Positions 25,361 to 34,959 of a stretch of 64,000 bases of DNA are shown here, in pieces (the stretch's first letter is position 1; the number at the start of each line of letters is the position of its first letter). The notes beneath the pieces were generated by a model, which was not told where the DNA came from, ran no database searches, and saw only the letters and a list, made by a program, of their open reading frames with translations. The position numbers were made by a program, and so were the translations under genes. The stretch lies in the NCBI RefSeq assembly GCF_051251125.1, contig NZ_JBPCZL010000013.1. One strand, given 5' to 3'. Source of the DNA: Carnimonas bestiolae (GTDB lineage Bacteria; Pseudomonadota; Gammaproteobacteria; Pseudomonadales; Halomonadaceae).

Positions 25361-25397
25361 GCGGGATGAAACCTTCGGGATTCGTCCCGTTTTTTTA
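25361..25397 (+). terminator. Attenuator-like terminator in the carA leader
   Basis: GCGGGATGAA and TTCGTCCCGT pair over ten positions (two G-T) around ACCTTCGGGA, followed by seven T, 114 bases before carA. An intrinsic terminator inside the leader of a biosynthetic operon indicates transcription attenuation; carAB of Pseudomonas aeruginosa is reported to be controlled this way. The 25148-25510 interval holds no other feature I can support. Confidence 0.72.
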
Positions 25398-25510
25398 CGC
25401 CCAAGCCGGAGGCACAGCACCTTTCACATTTATACGTTCAGCGTTGGTCGAACGCCGCAAGTGCGGCGCTTTAGGCGCGCTGAGCCACGCATGCATCGGA
25501 GGATGGCGCC

Positions 25511-26662
25511 TTGAATAACCCCGCGATACTGGCCTTGGCGGATGGCAGTGTGTTCCGTGGAATCTCTATCGGGGCCGATGGTCAGACCAGTGGTGAAGTC
25601 GTGTTCAACACGGCAATGACCGGCTATCAGGAAATCCTCACCGATCCCTCCTATCTGCGACAGATCGTTACCCTTACCTACCCCCACATCGGCAATACCG
25701 GCATTAATGCTGAAGATGTCGAATCAGCGCAGGTGTGCGCGGCTGGGCTGGTCATTCGTGATCTTCCTCGCCTCGCTAGCAGCTTCCGCAGTCAGCAAGC
25801 GCTCGACGAATATCTGCGCGCGCAGGGTAAGGTGGGCATCGCTGATATCGACACGCGTAGGCTAACCCGCCTGCTGCGTGATAAAGGGGCGCAAAACGGC
25901 GCTATTCTGGCGGGCAGCGCGGCCCAGGGCGACGATGCCGCTGAACGCGCTATCGCGCTGGCGCGTGAGTTTCCCGGGCTCAAGGGCATGGACCTGGCGC
26001 GTGAAGTCTCGACCAAAGAGCGCCTTGAGTGGCACCAAGGTCAGTGGACGCTGGGTAAGGGCTACAGCAAGTCAGAAGAGCTCGAGCTTCCTTATCATGT
26101 TGTCGCTTACGACTTCGGCACCAAATACAACATTTTGCGGATGCTGACCGAACGCGGCTGTCGACTGACTATCGTGCCCGCTGAAACCAGCGCAGAAGAA
26201 GTGCTGGCGCTCAATCCCGATGGCGTATTCCTGGCTAACGGCCCCGGCGACCCCGAGCCCTGCGACTATGCCATCAATGCGATCAAGGTGTTTTGCGAAC
26301 GCAAACTACCGGTATTCGGTATTTGCCTCGGGCACCAGCTGCTGTCGCTGGCAAGCGGCGCGCAAACGGTCAAAATGGTCAACGGTCACCACGGTGCCAA
26401 CCATCCGGTGCTCGATATCGACAGCGGCAAAGTGCTGATTACCAGTCAAAACCACGGCTTCGCGACCGATGAGAACACGCTGCCTGACAACTTGCGCGCC
26501 ACCCATCGCTCGCTGTTTGATGGCACCCTGCAAGGGGTAGAGCGCACCGATTGTCCAGCGTTCAGCTTCCAGGGGCATCCGGAAGCAAGCCCCGGTCCAC
26601 AGGATATGGCGCCGCTGTTTGATCGCTTCGTCGCCATCCTGGCCGAACGCGCCAACGCCTGA
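25511..26662 (+). CDS. carA: Carbamoyl-phosphate synthase small subunit
   Basis: 383 residues from a TTG start with CGGAGGA eight bases upstream (MNNPAILALADGSVFRG). The C-terminal half is a class I glutamine amidotransferase: FGICLGHQ carries the nucleophilic Cys and FQGHPEASPGP the His-Glu pair. It hydrolyses glutamine and passes ammonia to CarB for arginine and pyrimidine synthesis. It is preceded by an attenuator-like terminator and followed by carB after 93 bases. Confidence 0.97.
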   Translation: MNNPAILALADGSVFRGISIGADGQTSGEVVFNTAMTGYQEILTDPSYLRQIVTLTYPHIGNTGINAEDVESAQVCAAGLVIRDLPRLASSFRSQQALDEYLRAQGKVGIADIDTRRLTRLLRDKGAQNGAILAGSAAQGDDAAERAIALAREFPGLKGMDLAREVSTKERLEWHQGQWTLGKGYSKSEELELPYHVVAYDFGTKYNILRMLTERGCRLTIVPAETSAEEVLALNPDGVFLANGPGDPEPCDYAINAIKVFCERKLPVFGICLGHQLLSLASGAQTVKMVNGHHGANHPVLDIDSGKVLITSQNHGFATDENTLPDNLRATHRSLFDGTLQGVERTDCPAFSFQGHPEASPGPQDMAPLFDRFVAILAERANA

Positions 26663-26755
26663 TTTAGCTGACTGCGCAGGTGCGGCTGCGCAGCTACCAC
26701 ATTCCAAGCGCTGGGCCGTTTGCCCGGCACTTCATCGCAGAACGCGGGAAACGTC

Positions 26756-29700
26756 ATGCCTAAACGTACTGACATAAAAAGCATCCTGATTATCGGCGCT
26801 GGCCCTATTGTTATCGGTCAGGCCTGCGAATTCGACTACTCCGGCGCTCAGGCCTGTAAGGCACTGCGCGAGGAAGGCATTCGCGTCATTCTGGTCAACT
26901 CCAACCCAGCCACCATCATGACCGATCCGGTCATGGCCGACGCCACCTACATCGAGCCGATCACCTGGCAAGCGGTAGAGCGCATCATCGACAAAGAGCG
27001 TCCTGATGCAGTACTGCCGACCATGGGCGGGCAAACCGCGCTTAACTGCGCGCTCGACCTTGAGCGCCATGGCGTGCTGAAGAAATACGGCGTCGAGATG
27101 ATTGGTGCCAACGCCGACACGATCGATAAAGCCGAAGATCGCGATCGCTTCGATAAAGCGATGCGTAAGATTGGCCTCGAAACGCCGCGTGCGCGCGTTG
27201 GTCATAGCATGGAAGAAGCGTGGGAAATTCAGGCCGAGGTCGGCTTTCCCTGCATTATTCGTCCGTCCTTCACCATGGGCGGCTCGGGTGGCGGTGTCGC
27301 GTATAACCGCGAAGAGTTCGAAGAAATCTGCCGGCGCGGGTTCGACCTTTCGCCGACTCACGAGCTGCTGATCGACGAATCGCTGCTCGGTTGGAAGGAG
27401 TACGAGATGGAGGTCGTTCGTGATAAGAACGACAACTGCATCATCATCTGCTCCATCGAAAACTTCGATCCGATGGGTATTCATACCGGTGATTCGATTA
27501 CCGTGGCACCCGCGCAAACGCTCACCGACAAGGAATACCAAGTGATGCGCGACGCCTCTCTCGCGGTGCTGCGCGAGATCGGTGTGGAAACCGGCGGTTC
27601 CAACGTGCAGTTCGGGATCGATCCAGAGACCGGGCGCATGGTAGTCATCGAAATGAACCCGCGCGTCAGCCGTTCTTCGGCACTGGCGTCGAAAGCGACC
27701 GGCTTCCCGATTGCCAAGATCGCGGCCAAGCTTGCTATTGGCTACACCCTCGATGAGCTGCAGAACGATATCACCGGTGGTGCAACACCGGCGTCATTCG
27801 AGCCCTCCATCGACTACGTGGTTACCAAGATTCCGCGCTTTACCTTCGAAAAATTCCCCCAGGCCAACGATCGTCTGACCACGCAAATGAAGTCGGTGGG
27901 CGAGGTCATGGCGATTGGACGTTCGTTCCAGGAATCCTTGCAGAAGGCGCTGCGAGGGCTGGAAACCGGCGTCGACGGGCTGGACGCCAAGCTTGAAAAC
28001 TTCGACGCAGAAAGCATCAATCTGCTTAAGGGCGAGCTACAGCGCGCCGGCAGCGATCGCATCTTCTACGTGGCGGACGCTTTCCGTGCGGGCTTCACGC
28101 TCGATCAGGTGTTCGATCTTACCTGGATTGACCGCTGGTTCCTGAGTCAGTTGGAAGAGCTGGTGCAGGCTGAACAGCGTATTAGCGCTGGCTCGCTCGA
28201 ACAGCTCGATGCCAACCTGCTCTATCGCGTGAAACGCATGGGCTTCTCCGACGCTCGTCTGGCCACGCTGCTGGGCATCTCCGAGAAAGAGGTGCGCTCG
28301 CACCGCCATGCGCTGAACATTCGTCCGGTATACAAGCGCGTCGATACCTGCGCCGCGGAATTCGCCACCTCTACGGCCTACATGTATTCGACCTACGAGG
28401 AAGAGTGCGAGGCAAACCCCAGCGATAAGCCGAAAATCATGGTGCTGGGCGGTGGTCCAAATCGCATTGGTCAGGGCATTGAATTCGACTACTGCTGCGT
28501 TCATGCCGCGCTTGCGATGCGCGAAGATGGCTACGAAACCATCATGGTCAATTGCAACCCGGAAACGGTTTCTACCGATTACGATACCTCGGATCGTCTC
28601 TACTTCGAGCCAGTAACGCTCGAGGACGTGCTGGAAGTTGTCGATAAAGAGAAACCGAAGGGTGTGATCGTGCAGTTTGGCGGCCAAACGCCGCTGAAGC
28701 TGGCGCGTGATCTTGAGGCTGCTGGTGTGCCCATTATCGGCACCACCCCCGATGCCATCGATCGCGCCGAAGACCGCGAGCGTTTCCAGCAGATGATCGA
28801 CAAGCTGGGGCTCAAGCAGCCGCCCAATGCAACGGCGCGCAGTTTCGACGAAGCCTTCGCCAAGGCCGAGGGCATTGGCTATCCGCTGGTGGTACGTCCC
28901 TCCTATGTGCTGGGCGGCCGTGCGATGGAAATCGTCTATACGCCTCAGGAGCTTGAGCGCTACATGACATCGGCGGTCAAGGTCTCCAACGACAGCCCGG
29001 TACTGCTCGACCACTTCTTGTCGGCGGCGGTCGAAATTGACATCGATGCCGTTAGCGACGGCCAACAGGTGGTGATCGGCGGCGTTATGCAGCACGTCGA
29101 GCAGGCCGGTGTGCACTCGGGAGACTCCGCGTGTTCACTGCCGCCTTACTCGCTGCCGCAGAACGTGCAGGACGACATGCGTGAGCAGGTCAAAGCCATG
29201 GCCAGAGAGCTGGGCGTGGTGGGGCTGATGAACGTGCAGTTGGCCTGGCAGGATGATGAAATCTATATCATCGAGGTGAATCCACGCGCCTCGCGCACCG
29301 TGCCCTTCGTCTCGAAGTGCATTGGCACCTCTCTGGCCCAGATTGCCGCCCGTTGTATGGAAGGCACCAGCCTTGAAGCCCAAGGATTCACTGAAGAAGT
29401 GATTCCTTCCTTCTATAGCGTTAAGGAAGCAGTGTTCCCGTTTGCCAAGTTCATTGGTGTCGACCCCATTCTGTCACCGGAAATGAAGTCCACCGGCGAA
29501 GTCATGGGTAGCGGACGCACCTTTGCCGAAGCATTCTTCAAGGCTCAACTGGGCGCTAGCGAGCCAATTCCGTCACTGGCGAAGGACGGCAAAAAGGTGG
29601 CGTTCCTGTCGGTACGTGACCCCGACAAATCGGGTATTACCGGAGTGGCACAGTCTCTGATAACATTGGGGTTCGATCTGATCGCCACCCGCGGGACCGC

Positions 29701-29992
29701 CCAGGCTCTTTCGTCTGCCGGGCTCCCCGTACAGCCTGTCAACAAGGTGTCCGAAGGTCGTCCTCACATCGTCGACGCACTCAAGAACGGCGAAGTGGAC
29801 TACATCGTTAATACCACCGAAGGTCGACAGGCCATCAACGATTCTTCCGAGATTCGCCGTACTGCCCTTGCCAATAAAGTGCCCTATGCGACTACGCTAG
29901 CGGGCGCTCGCGCTGTTTGTTTGGCGCTCGAATACGGCGATCAGATCACGGTACGGCGGCTCAAGGATCTTCATGCAGGAGATTTGGCATGA
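26756..29992 (+). CDS. carB: Carbamoyl-phosphate synthase large subunit
   Basis: 1078 residues from MPKRTDIKSILIIGAGPIVIGQACEFDYSGAQ. Two homologous ATP-grasp halves are visible, the second starting near KIMVLGGGPNRIGQGIEFDYCC, then the C-terminal allosteric MGS-like domain (LGFDLIATRGTAQALSSAGLPV). It makes carbamoyl phosphate from bicarbonate, ammonia and two ATP. The stop overlaps the greA start in ATGA, coupling the two genes. Confidence 0.98.
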   Translation: MPKRTDIKSILIIGAGPIVIGQACEFDYSGAQACKALREEGIRVILVNSNPATIMTDPVMADATYIEPITWQAVERIIDKERPDAVLPTMGGQTALNCALDLERHGVLKKYGVEMIGANADTIDKAEDRDRFDKAMRKIGLETPRARVGHSMEEAWEIQAEVGFPCIIRPSFTMGGSGGGVAYNREEFEEICRRGFDLSPTHELLIDESLLGWKEYEMEVVRDKNDNCIIICSIENFDPMGIHTGDSITVAPAQTLTDKEYQVMRDASLAVLREIGVETGGSNVQFGIDPETGRMVVIEMNPRVSRSSALASKATGFPIAKIAAKLAIGYTLDELQNDITGGATPASFEPSIDYVVTKIPRFTFEKFPQANDRLTTQMKSVGEVMAIGRSFQESLQKALRGLETGVDGLDAKLENFDAESINLLKGELQRAGSDRIFYVADAFRAGFTLDQVFDLTWIDRWFLSQLEELVQAEQRISAGSLEQLDANLLYRVKRMGFSDARLATLLGISEKEVRSHRHALNIRPVYKRVDTCAAEFATSTAYMYSTYEEECEANPSDKPKIMVLGGGPNRIGQGIEFDYCCVHAALAMREDGYETIMVNCNPETVSTDYDTSDRLYFEPVTLEDVLEVVDKEKPKGVIVQFGGQTPLKLARDLEAAGVPIIGTTPDAIDRAEDRERFQQMIDKLGLKQPPNATARSFDEAFAKAEGIGYPLVVRPSYVLGGRAMEIVYTPQELERYMTSAVKVSNDSPVLLDHFLSAAVEIDIDAVSDGQQVVIGGVMQHVEQAGVHSGDSACSLPPYSLPQNVQDDMREQVKAMARELGVVGLMNVQLAWQDDEIYIIEVNPRASRTVPFVSKCIGTSLAQIAARCMEGTSLEAQGFTEEVIPSFYSVKEAVFPFAKFIGVDPILSPEMKSTGEVMGSGRTFAEAFFKAQLGASEPIPSLAKDGKKVAFLSVRDPDKSGITGVAQSLITLGFDLIATRGTAQALSSAGLPVQPVNKVSEGRPHIVDALKNGEVDYIVNTTEGRQAINDSSEIRRTALANKVPYATTLAGARAVCLALEYGDQITVRRLKDLHAGDLA

Positions 29993-30465
29993 TCAAAGTG
30001 CCTATGACCGTTGAGGGCGAACGCCGCCTTCGCGAAGAACTGAAAGAGTTAAAAACCGTCGAGCGCCCCAATATCATTGCGGCTATCGCTGAAGCGCGCG
30101 AACACGGTGATTTGAAGGAAAACGCCGAGTACCACTCGGCGCGTGAGCAGCAGGGGTTTGTTGAAGCGCGTATCAAGGAGATCGAGGGCAAGCTGTCGGC
30201 TTCGCAAGTGATCGACGTTAAAACGATGCCGAAAACCGGTAAGGTTATTTTCGGGGTCACGGTAACGCTTGAGAATCTCGATACCGATGAAACCGTGCGC
30301 TATCGCATTGTTGGCGAGGATGAAGCCAATATCAAAAATGGCCTGCTGTCGGTAACGTCTCCCATCGCGCGAGCCTTGATCGGCAAGGAAGAGGGCGATG
30401 TGGTGCTGGTGCGTACTCCTGGTGGTGATGTCGAGTACGAGATCAGCGACGTTGAGCATCTGTAA
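29989..30465 (+). CDS. greA: Transcript cleavage factor GreA
   Basis: 158 residues. The N-terminal coiled coil has GERRLREELKELKTVERP and the tip AREHGDLKENAEYHSAREQQ with the acidic residues that act in the polymerase channel; the C-terminal FKBP-like domain ends SYEV-like (GGDVEYEISDVEHL). It rescues backtracked RNA polymerase. Start overlaps carB by 4 bases, the carAB-greA operon seen in Pseudomonas. Confidence 0.97.
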   Translation: MIKVPMTVEGERRLREELKELKTVERPNIIAAIAEAREHGDLKENAEYHSAREQQGFVEARIKEIEGKLSASQVIDVKTMPKTGKVIFGVTVTLENLDTDETVRYRIVGEDEANIKNGLLSVTSPIARALIGKEEGDVVLVRTPGGDVEYEISDVEHL

Positions 30466-30502
30466 TGCTGACGCATCCTGATTGACGCGTCCGACGCGAC
30501 GC

Positions 30503-30536
30503 AAAGCGCCCACGGTATTTCCGCTGGGCGCTTTTT
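30503..30536 (+). terminator. Intrinsic terminator after carAB-greA
   Basis: AAAGCGCCC-ACGG and CCGC-TGGGCGCTTT pair around TATTT, followed by a T run. Confidence 0.9.
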
Positions 30537-30600
30537 CTTGATGCTAAGGCTACAATAAGCTTAATAATAACCACGCTATCAGGTGTTCTGGAGAGACGTT

Positions 30601-31401
30601 ATGGAGTTCGTACTGTACATGGTGGTCGGGGCATGCTCAGGCGTGCTGGCCGGCCTGTTCGGAGTGGGCGGCGGCATTATTATCGTGCCCGCGCTAGTGT
30701 TTGCCTTCAAGGCTCAGGGAATCGACCCATCGGTACTGACTCAGTTGGCAGTGGGCACATCGCTCGCTGTTATCTTGTTCACGTCGATTAACTCGGTAAT
30801 GGGGCATCAGAAGAAAGGCGCGGTGCGTTGGGACATTTTCAAGTGGATGGTCATTGGTATCCTGATCGGCGCTGTGCTCGGCTCGTTGACTGCCACCTGG
30901 ATTCCCGGCGATAAGCTGCAGCTGATTATCGGTATCTTCGCGATATGCATGGCGATTCAGATGGCGCTGAATCTCAAGCCGAAAAGCGATCCCGCGCAGG
31001 ACCAGCAGCACATCACCATCAAACCGCTGTGGCTGCAGATAGCTGGCCTGATTATCGGCTGGGCATCGGCCATCTTCGGTGTGGGCGGTGGTTCGCTAAC
31101 AGTGCCTGCGCTATCGTGGAAGGGTATTCCGATGCGTCAGGCTGTCGCCACCTCTGCGGCAGGCGGCATGCCGATTGCGCTATTCAGCGCGATTTCCTTC
31201 ATGTTCTTCGGCTGGGGGAATCCGAGCCTGCCGAACTGGAGTCTCGGCTTCGTCTATTTGCCCGCGCTGGTGGGCATGGCGATCATGAGTATGCTATTTG
31301 CCCGAGTGGGTGTAATGCTGGCGCATCGGCTGTCGCAGAAGATGCTGCGCTGGCTGTTCGCTGCGCTGCTGTTTTGCGTCGGGCTGAGCTTTATTCTGTA
31401 G
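30601..31401 (+). CDS. TSUP family (TauE/SafE) membrane transporter
   Basis: 266 residues, about eight hydrophobic segments. The duplicated motif FGVGGGIIIVPAL (near residue 20) and FGVGGGSLTVPAL (near residue 160) marks the TauE/SafE family, which moves sulfonates, sulfite or other sulfur or carboxylate anions. Substrate unknown. The ATG at 30601 follows GGAGAG. It is flanked by terminators of other operons and seems to be a single unit, convergent with yhbY. Confidence 0.85.
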   Translation: MEFVLYMVVGACSGVLAGLFGVGGGIIIVPALVFAFKAQGIDPSVLTQLAVGTSLAVILFTSINSVMGHQKKGAVRWDIFKWMVIGILIGAVLGSLTATWIPGDKLQLIIGIFAICMAIQMALNLKPKSDPAQDQQHITIKPLWLQIAGLIIGWASAIFGVGGGSLTVPALSWKGIPMRQAVATSAAGGMPIALFSAISFMFFGWGNPSLPNWSLGFVYLPALVGMAIMSMLFARVGVMLAHRLSQKMLRWLFAALLFCVGLSFIL

Positions 31402-31459
31402 GCGGGAAGCGCGCTGCTCCGCAAGTGTTCGAAGGCGGAGTAGCGCAAGCTGTGGTCAA

Positions 31460-31786
31460 TCAGCTGAAGCGGCGAACGTTCGACAGACGCTGCGGAGTGT
31501 CGGGGTTGGGGCGATAAAGCAGCGCCATTTTGCCGATCTTCTGCACCAACTCGGCTTTGGAATGATCGCATAGTGCATTCAGCTGCTCTTCTCGTTCGTC
31601 ACGTTCACGACTCATCAGTTTGACCTTGATAAGTTCGTGGTCGCTTAGCGCGCGGTCAAGCTCTGCCAGTGCACCCTCGCTAATGCCGTTTTCGGAGATT
31701 TGAACAACGGGATCAAGGTGGTGGCCAATGGCCCGGAAGCTTTTCTTTTGAGCGCTGGTCAGCTTTTGAGTTGAATGTTGCGGCAT
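31460..31786 (-). CDS. yhbY: Ribosome assembly RNA-binding protein YhbY (CRM domain)
   Basis: 108 residues. LTSAQKKSFRAIGHHLDPVVQISENGISEGALAELDRALSDHELIKVKL is the CRM fold with its basic RNA-binding surface. It associates with pre-50S particles. It diverges from rlmE, the 23S rRNA methylase gene, an arrangement conserved from E. coli. The short distance suggests shared control. Confidence 0.93.
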   Translation of the reverse strand: MPQHSTQKLTSAQKKSFRAIGHHLDPVVQISENGISEGALAELDRALSDHELIKVKLMSRERDEREEQLNALCDHSKAELVQKIGKMALLYRPNPDTPQRLSNVRRFS

Positions 31787-31938
31787 GGTAGTTTGTGACG
31801 CCTGTAACGGTGGCTTTTATCGGCTTCCAAGTGTAACGCACCCAGCTATTCAGTGGATAGTGAAAGCGCCGCCAGCCTCATCGGATTCGATAGCTGAGCA
31901 GCACGTGGTGCAATGGTTTTCAATTTCAGGTGAATCTC

Positions 31939-32631
31939 GTGTCTCGCACTTCCGACGGTAACAGCGGTCGCAACAAAGAAGGTGGCGACTCTTCCGCCAA
32001 GCGTAAACATTCGGCCAGCCGATCCAGTGCGGGGTGGCTCAAGGAACACTTCGATGATCCTTACGTTAAACAGTCATGGGTCGACGGTTATCGCTCGCGA
32101 GCGAGCTATAAGCTTCTAGAGATCGATGACAAGGATAAGCTGCTTTCCCCAGGCATGACGGTCATCGACCTGGGCGCTGCACCGGGCGGCTGGAGCCAGG
32201 TAGTGGCGAAGCGTATCGGCGATACTGGTCGGGTAGTGGCGTCCGATATCCTTGAGATGGAAGCGCTGGCGGGGGTGCAGTTCGTACAGGGTGATTTCAC
32301 TGAAGATGCTGTGCTGGAAGCCATTCTGGAGCTGGTCGGCGACACCAAAGTGGATTTGGTGATCTCCGACATGGCGCCCAACATGAGCGGCCAAAATGCG
32401 ATCGATCAGCCCGGTGCCATGTACCTCGTTGAGCTTGCGCTCGATTTGGCTCGGCAGGTGCTAAAGCCCAACGGCAATTTTCTGGCGAAGGTTTTTCAGG
32501 GCGAGGGGTTCGAACCTTATCTCAAGGACCTGCGCTCCTCTTTTGCCAAGGTAATGACCCGCAAACCCGCTGCATCTCGCGCTCGCTCGCGTGAGGTATA
32601 TTTGTTGGGCAAGGGCTTCAAAGGGGAATAG
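31939..32631 (+). CDS. rlmE: 23S rRNA (uridine-2'-O-)-methyltransferase RlmE (FtsJ)
   Basis: 230 residues from the GTG at 31939, preceded by AGGTG at good spacing. The SAM-binding loop is VIDLGAAPGGWSQV, and the K-D-K-E catalytic set fits: Lys in SRASYKLLEID, Asp in LVISDMAPNMSG, Lys in GNFLAKVFQGEGF, and Glu in SREVYLL. It methylates U2552 in the peptidyl transferase region. The N-terminus carries about 30 extra polar residues (SDGNSGRNKEGGDSSAKR) compared with E. coli. Confidence 0.95.
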   Translation: MSRTSDGNSGRNKEGGDSSAKRKHSASRSSAGWLKEHFDDPYVKQSWVDGYRSRASYKLLEIDDKDKLLSPGMTVIDLGAAPGGWSQVVAKRIGDTGRVVASDILEMEALAGVQFVQGDFTEDAVLEAILELVGDTKVDLVISDMAPNMSGQNAIDQPGAMYLVELALDLARQVLKPNGNFLAKVFQGEGFEPYLKDLRSSFAKVMTRKPAASRARSREVYLLGKGFKGE

Positions 32632-32668
32632 GTGCGCTCGCAATATTCTTTCTGAATGTTTTTGCTAG

Positions 32669-32697
32669 TTGCAAGTTCTCGGTTTAATCCCCATTTG
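32669..32697 (+). promoter_or_regulatory. Candidate heat-shock (sigma-32) promoter of ftsH
   Basis: TTGCAAG (32669-32675), 13 bases, then CCCCATTTG (32689-32697) fits sigma-32 spacing, with a good -10 and a moderate -35. ftsH is a heat-shock gene in E. coli. Confidence 0.6.
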
Positions 32698-32884
32698 ATG
32701 TACCATGGTAACAGTATGCGGGTCCAAGACAGCGCATGCGGTATTTCGCCTTATTATTATAAGGCTTAGCTAAGGTATTTACAGGCCGCGACGTCTGAGT
32801 CGTCCGTCGCTCCCGAAGGTGCAGTAAAGAATTGGGCTGTTTCCGGAATCCGACCGCGCAGCCGTAGCGAAGTGAGGGTGTCTC

Positions 32885-34861
32885 TTGAACGACATGGCAA
32901 AAAACCTGATTCTCTGGCTGATCATCGCCGCAGTCTTGCTTACGGTGTTTAACAATTTCAGCGTCGATTCGGCGCCGAAGTCAGTGCCGTATTCGCAATT
33001 TGTGCAGCAGATCCAGAACGATCAGGTCAGCAAGGTCACGATTGACGGCTACACCATTCGCGGTCAACGCGACGATGGTTCCGAGTTTCAGACTACTCGT
33101 CCCGCCGCCCAGGATCCGCAGCTGATTGGCGATCTGCTCGAACACAAGGTAGTGATCGAAGGCAAAGAGCCGCAGCAGCAAAGCATTTGGTCGCGATTGC
33201 TGATCGCCAGCTTCCCGATTCTGATCATCCTGGCCATCTTCATGTTCTTCATGCGCCAAATGCAGGGCGGCGGTGGCGGCAAGGGCGGCCCGATGAGCTT
33301 CGGCAAGTCCAAGGCCAAGCTGCTGTCGCAGGATCAGATCAAAACCACGTTCAAAGACGTTGCCGGCTGTGATGAAGCCAAGGAAGAAGTCGAAGAAGTG
33401 GTCGACTTCCTCAAGGATCCCAGCAAGTTCCAGCGGCTTGGCGGTAAAATCCCGCGTGGTCTGCTGATGGTGGGCCCTCCCGGTACCGGTAAAACGCTGC
33501 TTGCCAAGGCGATTGCCGGCGAAGCAAAAGTACCCTTCTTCAGCATCTCCGGTTCCGATTTCGTCGAGATGTTTGTGGGTGTGGGTGCGTCGCGCGTGCG
33601 TGACATGTTTGAGCAGGCCAAAAAACAGTCGCCCTGCATCATCTTCATCGACGAAATCGATGCCGTGGGCCGTTCACGTGGCGGCAATATGGGCGGTGGC
33701 GGTCACGATGAGCGCGAGCAAACGCTGAACCAGCTGCTGGTTGAGATGGATGGTTTCGAGGCGAACGACGGTACTATTGTTATCGCGGCCACCAACCGTC
33801 CCGACGTGCTCGATCCCGCGCTGCTGCGTCCGGGCCGTTTCGACCGTCAGGTAACGGTCGGTCTGCCTGATATCCGCGGTCGTGAACACATCCTCAACGT
33901 GCACTTGCGTAAAGTGCCGTTGGCCGACGATGTGAAACCGCAGCTGATTGCCCGCGGTACTCCCGGCTTCTCTGGTGCCGAGTTAGCCAACGTGGTCAAC
34001 GAGGCGGCCCTCTTTGCGGCGCGTCGCAATCTGCGTCTGGTAGGCATGCGCGAGCTCGAGGAAGCCAAGGACAAGATCATGATGGGCGCCGAGCGCAAAT
34101 CGATGGTGATGTCCGAGAAAGAGAAGAGCAATACGGCGTATCACGAGGCTGGGCACGCAATTATCGGCTTGATCGTTCCCGACCACGATCCCGTTTACAA
34201 GGTCACGATTATTCCGCGTGGCAGGGCGCTGGGTGTCACCATGTTCCTGCCGAACGAAGATCGCTACAGCTATTCGCGTCAGCAGTTGATCAGCCAGCTA
34301 TGCTCATTGTTTGGTGGACGTATCGCCGAAGAAATGACGCTGGGTCCCAACGGTGTGACGACCGGAGCTTCGAACGACATCAAGCGTGCGACTGAAATTG
34401 CGCATAACATGGTTGCCAAGTGGGGGCTCTCCGAAGAGATGGGGCCGCTGATGTACGACGAGGACGACTCGCATCAGTTCCTGGGCGGCGCCAGCGGTAG
34501 CTCGATGATGGGATCGGGCGAAACGTCGACCAAAATCGATCGCGAAGTGCGCAAGATCATCGATGAGTGCTATGCCACGGCCAAGCGCATTCTGGAAGAA
34601 AATCGCGATAAGCTTGATCTGATGGCACAAGCCCTGATGAAGTACGAAACGATCGACACTGACCAGATCAAAGAGATCATGGAAGGCAAGTTCCCTTCCC
34701 CGCCCAAGGACAGCGGTGATAACGACTCGTCCAGCGGTGGAGCAGTGGTTGATCAAGGCAGTGCGGATAACTCGCCGAGTGACGATAGCAAAACGTCAGA
34801 GCAGGATAGCGGCTCGTCCAATCAGCCCGGCGATAATACGCTAGGCGGCTCGACTCGCTAA
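32885..34861 (+). CDS. ftsH: ATP-dependent zinc metalloprotease FtsH
   Basis: 658 residues. Two membrane segments (around residues 8-24 and 104-124) enclose a small periplasmic domain. The AAA module has GPPGTGKT and IIFIDEIDAVG, the protease HEAGH. It degrades membrane and regulatory proteins, in E. coli also sigma-32 and LpxC. The TTG at 32885 is six bases after GAGGG; the ATG at 32894 (MAKNLILWL) matches the E. coli N-terminus but is 15 bases from it, so either may be used. The last 60 residues are a polar Ser/Asp/Gly-rich tail. Confidence 0.97.
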   Translation: MNDMAKNLILWLIIAAVLLTVFNNFSVDSAPKSVPYSQFVQQIQNDQVSKVTIDGYTIRGQRDDGSEFQTTRPAAQDPQLIGDLLEHKVVIEGKEPQQQSIWSRLLIASFPILIILAIFMFFMRQMQGGGGGKGGPMSFGKSKAKLLSQDQIKTTFKDVAGCDEAKEEVEEVVDFLKDPSKFQRLGGKIPRGLLMVGPPGTGKTLLAKAIAGEAKVPFFSISGSDFVEMFVGVGASRVRDMFEQAKKQSPCIIFIDEIDAVGRSRGGNMGGGGHDEREQTLNQLLVEMDGFEANDGTIVIAATNRPDVLDPALLRPGRFDRQVTVGLPDIRGREHILNVHLRKVPLADDVKPQLIARGTPGFSGAELANVVNEAALFAARRNLRLVGMRELEEAKDKIMMGAERKSMVMSEKEKSNTAYHEAGHAIIGLIVPDHDPVYKVTIIPRGRALGVTMFLPNEDRYSYSRQQLISQLCSLFGGRIAEEMTLGPNGVTTGASNDIKRATEIAHNMVAKWGLSEEMGPLMYDEDDSHQFLGGASGSSMMGSGETSTKIDREVRKIIDECYATAKRILEENRDKLDLMAQALMKYETIDTDQIKEIMEGKFPSPPKDSGDNDSSSGGAVVDQGSADNSPSDDSKTSEQDSGSSNQPGDNTLGGSTR

Positions 34862-34884
34862 CGACAGCTTTGCGTTAGCCTCCT

Positions 34885-34920
34885 GTCGCGATCGTTATAG
34901 AAACGGTCGCGACTTTTCTT
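34885..34920 (+). terminator. Intrinsic terminator after ftsH
   Basis: GTCGCGA-TCGTT and AACGG-TCGCGAC pair around ATAGA, followed by TTTTCTT. Confidence 0.88.
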
Positions 34921-34959
34921 ATCTGGCCCAGATTTTTTACAGTGTGAACGTCATTGGTC

